A stretch of 64,000 nt of DNA from an uncultured Aquimarina sp. Lineage in GTDB: Bacteria; Bacteroidota; Bacteroidia; Flavobacteriales; Flavobacteriaceae. This document shows positions 48,420 through 55,499 of this stretch, one piece after another. The translations under genes were made by a program, and so were the position numbers. Location of the stretch: assembly GCA_947498935.1 (NCBI GenBank), contig CANMMM010000012.1, positions 1 to 64,000 of the forward strand, given 5' to 3'. The notes beneath the pieces were generated by a model. That model worked only from the letters and a program-made list of their open reading frames with translations. It was not told where the DNA came from and did no database searches. Within the stretch, counting starts at the first letter, position 1. Each line of letters starts with the position of its first letter.

Positions 48420-49944
48420 GGGGATGCTGGATGATATCATGGGCACGCTGTTTTAATACTGCCAATTGCTGGGGATCCATCTTATGCAGTAGGTTGTACA
48501 TCATTTTCATACGCTGATTGCCCTGTAAATAGGCTTTTTTTTCGTCTAGGAAGTTCCAGTATAGCGCGTTAAACGGACAGGCATCGGGTTCTGTTTTTTT
48601 AGTGACTTTATAATGACAGCCCTTGCAATAGCCACTCATCTTATGGATATAACTCCCACTAGATACATAGGGTTTGGTGGCTACCAGACCGCCATCGGCA
48701 AACTGGCTCATCCCGCGTGTATTGGTGATTTCTACCCATTGTATGGCATCGATATAGATGCCTAGATACCATTGGTCTACTTGATCGGGATCGGTCATGG
48801 TGAGTAATGCATAATTACCTGTAATCATCAGTCGTTGGATGTGGTGGGCATAGGCATGGTCTAGGCTCTGCTGGATGGCATGCTGCATGCACCGCATTTT
48901 GGTAGCGCCTGTCCAATAAAATTCGGGAAGCGGATTGGTATTCTGCAAGTAATTCACCGATTGGTAATCGGGCATCTGCATCCAGTACATCCCACGCATA
49001 TATTCGCGCCATCCGAGTATCTGGCGGACAAAGCCTTCTACCTGCGAGATGGCTATTTCGCTTTCATGGGCTCTCCAGTATTTGATAACGGTATGGATGA
49101 TTTCGGAAGGACCGAGTAGCTTGCTATTCATCGCAAAGGACAATCGACTGTGAAATAGGTAGTGCTGCTCGGGATGCATGGCGTCTTGGTAATCGCCAAA
49201 ATGCACCAATAGGTGCTCACAGAAATAGGCAAGCACTTCGATGGCTTCTGCTCTGGTCACAGGCCAGTGATAGGCCTTGGCATCTATAGTCCCGATGGTG
49301 GCTACGCCTTCTTGTGCTAGTAGTGCCACGATATCGGTCACATCCTTGGGGATGTTTTTTTCGCTAGGAATGGCGGGGCTGCCGGTCCATTTCTTTCGGT
49401 TGTTATGGTCAAAATTCCATTTGCCCCCTTCGGGTGTTTTTTCATTCTGCATCAGAATTCCGTAGCGCTTGCGCATGTAGCGGTAAAAGAATTCCATGGT
49501 ATACTGTTTCTTGCCTTTAAAAAACTGGGCTAGATCCGTTCTACTGGTCATAAAATGCTCGGTAGTGACGGCTTCCGTAGGGATGGATAGACTATCGCAA
49601 AAAGTACGCAACTGCTCATCCAATCGATACTCATCGGGTAATTGGTACTCGAAGCGAGTGATCTGTTGGGTAGTGATGAGCTGCTGTAGGTTCTGCACCA
49701 AGTCTTGGGTATTTCTAGGATCGTCTAGGGTGTAATAGGTGACATCGCACTGCTGGTCTCGTAGCCAATCTGCAAAATGACGCATGCCTAGAAAGAAGCC
49801 CACTACCTTCTGGATATGGTGTCGGGTATAGTCGGTTTCTTGGCGCATTTCTGCTATAAAATAGCACACCTCGGTGGTGTCGGTATCTGTATACCAAGAG
49901 TGCTTGTAGTTTAATTGATCGCCAAGAATGAGTCGTAATACCAT
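48409..49944 (-). CDS. Iron-sulfur cryptochrome/photolyase (FeS-BCP, PhrB-like)
   Basis: This is the prokaryotic photolyase subfamily that carries a [4Fe-4S] cluster and usually repairs (6-4) photoproducts. It begins LRLILGDQLNYKHSWY, the typical DPRP start, and contains GWREYMRGMYW and TGNYALLTMTDPDQVDQWYLGIYIDAIQWVEITNTRGMSQFADGG. Four Cys expected to bind the cluster are visible: MRCMQ (about 350), CKGC (about 439 and 442) and DACPF (about 455), the same spacing as in PhrB-type enzymes. The length of 511 aa is normal. Family members use dimethyl-ribityllumazine as antenna. It sits 6 bp after the CryDASH gene and overlaps the next photolyase gene. Confidence 0.95.
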   Translation of the reverse strand: MVLRLILGDQLNYKHSWYTDTDTTEVCYFIAEMRQETDYTRHHIQKVVGFFLGMRHFADWLRDQQCDVTYYTLDDPRNTQDLVQNLQQLITTQQITRFEYQLPDEYRLDEQLRTFCDSLSIPTEAVTTEHFMTSRTDLAQFFKGKKQYTMEFFYRYMRKRYGILMQNEKTPEGGKWNFDHNNRKKWTGSPAIPSEKNIPKDVTDIVALLAQEGVATIGTIDAKAYHWPVTRAEAIEVLAYFCEHLLVHFGDYQDAMHPEQHYLFHSRLSFAMNSKLLGPSEIIHTVIKYWRAHESEIAISQVEGFVRQILGWREYMRGMYWMQMPDYQSVNYLQNTNPLPEFYWTGATKMRCMQHAIQQSLDHAYAHHIQRLMITGNYALLTMTDPDQVDQWYLGIYIDAIQWVEITNTRGMSQFADGGLVATKPYVSSGSYIHKMSGYCKGCHYKVTKKTEPDACPFNALYWNFLDEKKAYLQGNQRMKMMYNLLHKMDPQQLAVLKQRAHDIIQHPHAY

Positions 49945-49950
49945 ATATAT

Positions 49951-51249
49951 TTAGAATAAAGAGGTTTGTAACCAGCGTTTTTGATACTGCTGTTTTGGGT
50001 CGTAGCGCTGCGCTTGCAGGGCTACATTAAATTTTCGGTCTCTAGGGTCATTGCCTACTCCAGAGACATACTGCCAATTGCCATAATTGCTATGTACATC
50101 ATAATCGATGAGCATGGCCTCGAAATACGCCGCTCCGATACGCCAATCGAGCTGTAGTTCTTTGGCAAAATAGGAAGCTACATTCTGGCGTCCGCGGTTG
50201 CTCATCCAGCCCGTTTGCTGTAATTCGATCATATTGGCATTGACAAAAGGTGCATCGGTCTGCCCATCGATCCACCGCTGGATCGCAGTGCCATCGGTAG
50301 CCCAATCATAGGACTTCTGTAAGATGCCCGACAGGGTAAACAAGCGATGCCCATGCTGTAGGGATACGTATTTAAAGAAATCACGCCATATGAGTTCGAA
50401 GATGAGCCAATAGGTAGATTGATTGCTGCCTATTTCCTGCTCATAGTCGCGTACGGCATGGTAGATGCTTCTAGGCGAGATACTGCCATTGGCCAACCAC
50501 GGGGATAGCTTGGAACTGTAATCGACACCGAGTAATCCGTTTCTTGTTTTTTTATAATACGATAGCTTTTGGGTATCCCAGAAATACTGCTGTACGCGCT
50601 GCCAAGCTGCGGCTGCACCGCCTGCAAATGGAAATGCGGTGTGGCTAGGCTGCTCAAAGGGTGTATACCCCAAGGTTTCTAGCGTAGGAATGCTACCGAT
50701 CGGTTCGCTTATCTGCTGCGTAGCAGGAGCTACGGTACGTGCTGGGCGCACGCTTGCTTTTTTTTCGCATGCTTTTCTAAACTGTGTAAATACCCGTGGA
50801 ATTTCTGCGGTGGCAAAAGGTACTTCATCAGGGTGGTATAAAAACTGATCATAGGTCGTGTTCCATGACAGCGGTAGGTGCGCTGTCGCCTGTTGTACCG
50901 CTGTTAGGGTTTGGCACTCCTCGGTGGTCCACTCTTCTTGTAGGTATACCGCTGTGATGCCCTGCTCGGCAATGTAGCGCGGCAGTGCTGTGGCGGGCGA
51001 CTCATAAAATACCGACAGGCTGATGTGTAGCTTGGCCAGTGCTTCCCGAAGGGCGGTCACGGTTTCGATCAGAAATTGTGCTCTGTATTTTTCGGTTTTC
51101 CGAAATCCAAAAGCACCTACGGCAAACTGTGTAGGATCAAAACAATATACCGCATGAACTGCCGTATGCGCCTGCATGGCTGTGTGCAATGAGGTGTTGT
51201 CCTCTACCCGAAGATCATTTCTAAACCAAACTAGTCCTGTTGTAGCCAT
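49951..51249 (-). CDS. DASH-family cryptochrome
   Basis: CryDASH proteins repair CPD lesions, mainly in single-stranded DNA, and may also signal. The antenna domain opens with GLVWFRNDLRVEDNTSLHTAM. The FAD domain shows KLSPWLANGSISPRSIYHAV, YWLIFELIWRDFFKYVSLQHG, GWMSNRGRQNVASYFAKELQLDWRIGAAYFEAMLIDYDVHSNYGNWQYVSGVGNDPRDRKFN, all typical of the DASH branch. The length of 432 aa fits. MTHF is the usual antenna cofactor, which gives a metabolic link to folE at 61588. It is the second gene of the operon, 79 bp after DUF2256 and 6 bp before the iron-sulfur photolyase. Confidence 0.95.
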   Translation of the reverse strand: MATTGLVWFRNDLRVEDNTSLHTAMQAHTAVHAVYCFDPTQFAVGAFGFRKTEKYRAQFLIETVTALREALAKLHISLSVFYESPATALPRYIAEQGITAVYLQEEWTTEECQTLTAVQQATAHLPLSWNTTYDQFLYHPDEVPFATAEIPRVFTQFRKACEKKASVRPARTVAPATQQISEPIGSIPTLETLGYTPFEQPSHTAFPFAGGAAAAWQRVQQYFWDTQKLSYYKKTRNGLLGVDYSSKLSPWLANGSISPRSIYHAVRDYEQEIGSNQSTYWLIFELIWRDFFKYVSLQHGHRLFTLSGILQKSYDWATDGTAIQRWIDGQTDAPFVNANMIELQQTGWMSNRGRQNVASYFAKELQLDWRIGAAYFEAMLIDYDVHSNYGNWQYVSGVGNDPRDRKFNVALQAQRYDPKQQYQKRWLQTSLF

Positions 51250-51328
51250 TCGTGTATTGTTTTTTTGTATTCAAGTCATGTATACTTGTTTGTACCTACT
51301 GCATTGCATAGTGATATGCGCTGTACGC

Positions 51329-51469
51329 TTACTGTTTCTTATTTTTATTTCTTCTGCACCGCTCGCTACAATACCGTACCTCATCCCATACTTTTTCCCA
51401 TTTTTTACGCCATGTAAAGGGTCGGTTGCAGACCACACAGGTTTTAGTAGGTAGATGTGCTTTTTTCAT
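51329..51469 (-). CDS. DUF2256 zinc-binding-like small protein
   Basis: This 46-aa gene is easily missed. The product starts [20 protein letters not shown], continues [26 protein letters not shown], and has the CxxC...CxxxC zinc-ribbon pattern and RPFTWRKKW core of DUF2256. DUF2256 genes commonly neighbour or are fused to photolyase/cryptochrome genes, and here it is the first gene of the photolyase operon, 79 bp before CryDASH. The role is unknown; nucleic-acid or protein binding is plausible. The inverted repeat TTGTTTA-N18-TAAACAA lies about 115 bp upstream of its ATG. Confidence 0.9.
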   Translation of the reverse strand: MKKAHLPTKTCVVCNRPFTWRKKWEKVWDEVRYCSERCRRNKNKKQ

Positions 51470-51585
51470 TGTGTATTGTTGTCGTTGCTAATAGCTAGCA
51501 GCATTGCTATGCTTGGCTATAGGTGTGCTCAAAAGAATTCGTCATCCCCTATTTACACCATCGTGTTACAGAGTGATCATTTTTT

Positions 51586-51617
51586 TGTTTATCAAATATA
51601 CAAAAAGATTAAACAAA
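51586..51617. promoter_or_regulatory. Inverted-repeat operator candidate before the photolyase operon
   Basis: TTGTTTA (51586-51592) and TAAACAA (51611-51617) are perfect inverted copies separated by exactly 18 bp. The same half-sites with the same 18-bp spacing occur upstream of folE at 62427-62458. Read toward DUF2256, TTTTTG just inside the first half could be a -33 element; no clean -7 box is seen. Confidence 0.65.
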
Positions 51618-51755
51618 ATAACTATTCCTTATATAGCTTTTAACACAGCTACTTTTCTGACTGCTATTTAAGCTCATAGTATCGATGCTATTTGTATTAC
51701 CATCTGCATTTTATCGATAAGAAGTTATGTGATTTGCACTATTTTTCTTAACTTT

Positions 51756-52628
51756 ATGATGCACAAGTCATTATTACTCACATCAAGTAATACGATCTCA
51801 GTACCCACGACATCAGTTCCCAGAAACACATCTTATATCATCGCATGCTTAGTGATCAGTGTACAGCTATATGCACAATGCCCAGGACCTGCACCCTGTG
51901 CGCCAGGCACGTTTGATAATCGATATGAGCAGATTGATCCTAGTGCTATAAATGGTGCTGTATTCTGTAGTGGAGAGACACGTATCATAAACCTTGCAGT
52001 ACAGCCGGGTACCCAATTCCTAGCCTTTACTGGCGATGTAGAGCATATTAGTTTGTTTTTTGATTTTGACTGTAATGGTAGCTTAGAAACACAATTCACG
52101 GATTCGTGTACCTATATAAACCCCGTAGGGTGTAATGTAGATCTTTCTGTCACATTTCCCACAGTGTCAGCACTGACAACCTATAATGGACGCGCGCACA
52201 TCGCTTTTAATACACCTACGACAGACCCCTGTGCCAATATTGGCTTTGGACATATGGTAGATTTTACGATTTCGGTAGCTCCCGCCCCTGTGATTACCAC
52301 ACAACCTACAAACCAAACCGTGTTTACTCCTGTTGATGCCGTGTTTTATACGACAGCTGTCGATACGGATAGCTACCAATGGCAGGTAAGTACAGATGGA
52401 GGGGGCAGTTATACCAATATCACAGATGGCACTGAATACACAGGTACAACGACGCCGACACTGACTGTGGTCGCTCCTGAAATCAATAAAAATGGCAATC
52501 TGTATAGAGCCGTACATACCAATGCTGTAGCGGGCTGTACAGAAACCTCTAATCCTGCTACCTTATCGATTCGTGTTAGCTCAGTAATCACCAATCGAAG
52601 GATTACCTATAGATCGCGTAAAAACTAA
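51756..52628 (+). CDS. Secreted GEVED/Ig-like domain protein, about 290 aa
   Basis: The start is taken as the ATG at 51756; the frame opens with a GTG at 51729, and 51759 is also possible. A long polar N-region precedes the hydrophobic signal core YIIACLVISVQLYAQ, so cleavage probably falls near residue 42. The mature part begins with a Cys-rich GEVED-like beta-sandwich (VEHISLFFDFDCNGSLETQF), followed by an Ig-like domain (ITTQPTNQTVFTPVDAVFYTTAVDTDSYQWQVSTDGGGSYTNI). The usual T9SS sorting domain after such domains is not evident; the chain ends SSVITNRRITYRSRKN. It may be a shortened surface protein. It stands alone on the plus strand and is followed 29 bp later by repeat A3. Confidence 0.7.
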   Translation: MMHKSLLLTSSNTISVPTTSVPRNTSYIIACLVISVQLYAQCPGPAPCAPGTFDNRYEQIDPSAINGAVFCSGETRIINLAVQPGTQFLAFTGDVEHISLFFDFDCNGSLETQFTDSCTYINPVGCNVDLSVTFPTVSALTTYNGRAHIAFNTPTTDPCANIGFGHMVDFTISVAPAPVITTQPTNQTVFTPVDAVFYTTAVDTDSYQWQVSTDGGGSYTNITDGTEYTGTTTPTLTVVAPEINKNGNLYRAVHTNAVAGCTETSNPATLSIRVSSVITNRRITYRSRKN

Positions 52629-52657
52629 TGCTATCGACTCTGTTATAAGGGTATGTA

Positions 52658-52749
52658 TTTGGGCGTTCCCCAAGGGTCGGGCTATCCGCTATATCTTTTT
52701 TGTTTTTTTAAAGGAAAACAAAAAAGGATGCCGCTCCTATCCCTAACGC
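52658..52749 (+). repeat. Intergenic repeat A3 with T-rich hairpin
   Basis: It begins TTTGGGCGTTCCCC, contains GGGCTATCCGC, a T-rich/A-rich hairpin and ends TATCCCTAACGC. It lies 29 bp after the stop of the secreted Ig-like gene, in the same orientation relative to that gene as A1 to der. Confidence 0.8.
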
Positions 52750-52811
52750 GGACGGCTACGGATGAGGCAGTTATATCTATATACACATTCATTTTTATGA
52801 GTTACAAGACC

Positions 52812-53543
52812 TTACTCTGTCTTATACACCAATTTCATGGTGATGGAAGCCGTTTTTTCTCTAGCACTGGTATTAAAAGTACCTCCCCATGAGTAGTCTT
52901 CTTTAGAGTTCTGCCCTGTGATCTGGAAAATACCCATTTTAGCAGATACCAATTCACCTAGTTCTCCGCCTGAATATGCGGCTATTTTTTCGGCACGTAG
53001 TCTGGCATCTTTGGTAGCGGCTGAGATCATTTCTATTTTTAGGTCTGCTAATTTGGTATAATAATACCTCGGAGATTCTGAATACAACTGTACGCCTTGG
53101 TTGAGCAGTTCTGTGATTTCTCTAGATACTTTTTCGATAGCCGCGACTTCTTTGGATTCTATCTGTACGGATTGCGTAAGCTCATACCCTGCAAACTCTT
53201 CTCCGATATAATCACCTTTATCAGAATAGATACGCTTACTCTTTTGATTGGTTTTTACAGCACTATAGATCAGCTGATCCTCTGCAATACCCTTATTAAC
53301 TAAATACTCAGTAATTGTTTTTTTGTTGTTCTCTAAGGTCAGATATGCCTGTTTTAAGTCCCAGTTTTGGGCACCAAATCGTCCTTCCCATACAATTAAA
53401 TCCGAAGTAAAATCTGTCTTCCCTAAACCAGTGACTCTGATTTCTCCGTCTGTTTTCGTTCGATTGGTATAAGCCCTACCTAAAAAAATAGCGGCTGCTA
53501 CAATGGCGATTCCAAAAATGATGGCATTTCCGTATGATTTCAT
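52812..53543 (-). CDS. SIMPL domain-containing protein
   Basis: SIMPL (DUF541) proteins are envelope-associated and of poorly known function. The ATG at 53543 gives MKSYGNAIIFGIAIVAAAIFLGRAY, a single N-terminal membrane anchor or uncleaved signal; longer starts at 53579 or 53621 add polar residues of no evident use. The body has the family's features: IRVTGLGKTDFTSDLIVWEGRF, VSREITELLNQGVQLYSESPRYYYTKLADLKIEMISAATKDARLRAEKIAAYSGGELGELVSAKMGIFQI and TASITMKLVYKTE. About 243 aa is normal. It is isolated, with 270 bp to the Ig-like gene on the other strand. Confidence 0.9.
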   Translation of the reverse strand: MKSYGNAIIFGIAIVAAAIFLGRAYTNRTKTDGEIRVTGLGKTDFTSDLIVWEGRFGAQNWDLKQAYLTLENNKKTITEYLVNKGIAEDQLIYSAVKTNQKSKRIYSDKGDYIGEEFAGYELTQSVQIESKEVAAIEKVSREITELLNQGVQLYSESPRYYYTKLADLKIEMISAATKDARLRAEKIAAYSGGELGELVSAKMGIFQITGQNSKEDYSWGGTFNTSAREKTASITMKLVYKTE

Positions 53544-53746
53544 ATGTTTATTTTTATGGGAGTTATTCCTAAAATTCATGTACGCTTCGTCCAGTAATAA
53601 CACGTATACTAAGGAATACACAAATTTATAGGTTTTGTTCCGCTACTCTAATAGCAGCATATGATAAAAATTACTTAAAAAAATCGCATTCGTATCAATA
53701 CCAATAGTGTAAGTAGGTATATCAAAAAGTACGTGTAGTCTATCCC

Positions 53747-54319
53747 CTATCCTAACACCCTAGTAATTTCTTTTCTCAGTACTGGCAATACCAAGCGAGG
53801 AAACCATTCGTTTTTTGCCTGCCAAATGTTATTTCTCGGAGATGGATGTGGTAGTACAAAATACTTTGGCAAATACATCTCATAATTTTTTACGGTTTCA
53901 GTGAGTGTTCTTTTTGCGGTATCCTGTAAGTAGTAATCCTGCGCATACTTCCCTATCAGCAACACCAATGCTACTTCCTTTAACTGTTCCAATACGACAT
54001 CATGCCATAATGGAGCACACTCCTTCCTCGGTGGTAGATCTCCTGACTTTCCTTTTCCGGGATAACAAAATCCCATCGGCAGGATGGCTATTTTTTGAGC
54101 ATCATAAAACGCTGTTTTATCAATGCCCATCCAATTCCGTAGATTCTCGCCACTTTTATCATCCCATGGCACTCCCGTTTTATGCACTACAGTGCCTGGG
54201 GCTTGCCCGATAATAACGATCTTGCTCTTTGGATGTGCTGCTACAATGGGCCTCGGTCCCAGCGCTAAATGCTCTTTACAAACACTACAATTGGCTATTT
54301 CTTTTAGTAATGTATCCAT
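53747..54319 (-). CDS. Uracil-DNA glycosylase family protein
   Basis: Members of this superfamily excise uracil or other deaminated bases. Visible motifs are an N-terminal CSVCKEH segment, the active-site GQAPG (IVIIGQAPGTVVHKTGVPWDD), and the second motif HPSPRN (FVLPHPSPRNNIWQAKNEWF). The length of 190 aa fits the small uracil-DNA-glycosylase-like family. I prefer the ATG at 54319 (MDTLLKEIANCSVCKEH); the one at 54358 adds 13 poorly matching residues. No full set of iron-sulfur Cys of family 4 is evident. It lies between the photolyase block and the ligase cassette, in a stretch dense in DNA-repair genes. Confidence 0.88.
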   Translation of the reverse strand: MDTLLKEIANCSVCKEHLALGPRPIVAAHPKSKIVIIGQAPGTVVHKTGVPWDDKSGENLRNWMGIDKTAFYDAQKIAILPMGFCYPGKGKSGDLPPRKECAPLWHDVVLEQLKEVALVLLIGKYAQDYYLQDTAKRTLTETVKNYEMYLPKYFVLPHPSPRNNIWQAKNEWFPRLVLPVLRKEITRVLG

Positions 54320-54830
54320 CCTTTTTTTTGACGTTCGTAGGTTATGAAATGGTTTCACCTTTAATGATAAGTCGCTTCACGCTTGATTCCAAATGTACGA
54401 ATACATATACAACCACTACACCCCCATGTAACAAAACTCATTCTGATTATACTAATAGAAGTGGTTTACACTTGTTTTGATTTAAGCGAAAATCGAAGAT
54501 TTTGTGACCAAATGAAGTGATTTTTTTGTTGCATAGCAGCGCTACGGAACTCAAAAATCACAAAATTTGGGTGCAAAAGATCGTTTTTATAGCAAATTGA
54601 AAAAAGTTTAAACCACTTCATATAAAAGCATCCGAAAATCGGATCGCTTACCCATTATTTATAAGCGATTCATCTTATGTGTACTCTAAAAAACTTTACA
54701 ACACATCAACTTACAAAACAAGCGTTACGAACTGTACTGGGTGGTACTATACAGTAGAAAGACGCCTATAATAATCCGAGAGAGGCATATAAAAAGGCTA
54801 CGCAACAAAAAACGAACTAGCAGCGGATCA
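54320..54830. other. Intergenic region with palindrome C3
   Basis: About 510 bp between the glycosylase gene and the downstream end of the ligase cassette, holding the C3 palindrome (54458-54620) and otherwise unremarkable AT-rich sequence. Confidence 0.75.
54458..54620. repeat. Large palindromic repeat C3
   Basis: A 163-bp element nearly identical in parts to C1 read in reverse: GATTTTGTGACCAAATGAAG, core GCATAGCAGCGCTACGGAAC, GATCGTTTTTATAGCAAATTG, and ends GAAGTGGTTTACAC and GTTTAAACCACTTC. Confidence 0.85.
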
Positions 54831-55490
54831 TTAGCTGTATCGTATCGGAATCACTTCTTCTGAGGTAACGGCATATACTTGATCCGTGTCTTGGGGAGTG
54901 ATTAGGTGTTTTCCTGTAAAAGTACCGAAGGCAGGTAGTATCAATTGGTGTACTTGTTTGTAGAAACAGGGCACACGCAACTGTTGTTTGCCCAAACCAC
55001 TGAGTCGTATGCCTGGGTGTATATGTCCGCAAATCCTAAATAAGGCTGTGCGTTCTGCTATTGGGTGATGGGCGAGCAAAAAAGAGCCACATTGCTTTTC
55101 TGCTACGACTACAATGCCTAGCTTTTCGTATCGCTGTGGGTGGATAATATCGTGATTGCCTGCTACCAATACAATCGGTAGCTGCGTCTGCGCTACCCAA
55201 GTAGCAAAAAGCTCCCACTCTGTATTGAGATGGCTATGAAACAAATCGCCTAAAAAACAGATTTCGGCAGGTGCAAAATATTGTACTACGGCATCCAATC
55301 GCTCAAAATTTTCGAGTATTGCGGTTTCAGGTACTGCACTGCCGTGTTTTCTAAAATGGGTAATCTTGCCCAAATGTACATCAGCAATCAGTAGCATTTT
55401 TTGCGCAGGCCAATACACTGCTCCTGATGGGTGCAGTATAAAATCTTGAGCATGTATGCGAAGTTCTTGTGTTTGTATAGCCGTATTCAC
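54831..55490 (-). CDS. pdeM: Ligase-associated DNA damage response endonuclease PdeM
   Basis: The protein is a calcineurin-like metallophosphoesterase. The metal-binding motifs appear in order: LLIADVHLGKITHFRKHG, CFLGDLFHSHLN, VLVAGNHDII and ICGHIHPGIRLSG. PdeM-type proteins are encoded with a Lhr-like helicase, an ATP-dependent ligase and a metallo-beta-lactamase nuclease in a conserved four-gene DNA damage cassette, exactly the arrangement here. The length of 219 aa is typical. It follows the helicase gene by 9 bp and is the last gene of the operon. The nuclease role is inferred from the family. Confidence 0.93.
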   Translation of the reverse strand: MNTAIQTQELRIHAQDFILHPSGAVYWPAQKMLLIADVHLGKITHFRKHGSAVPETAILENFERLDAVVQYFAPAEICFLGDLFHSHLNTEWELFATWVAQTQLPIVLVAGNHDIIHPQRYEKLGIVVVAEKQCGSFLLAHHPIAERTALFRICGHIHPGIRLSGLGKQQLRVPCFYKQVHQLILPAFGTFTGKHLITPQDTDQVYAVTSEEVIPIRYS

Positions 55491-55499
55491 GATGTAAAA

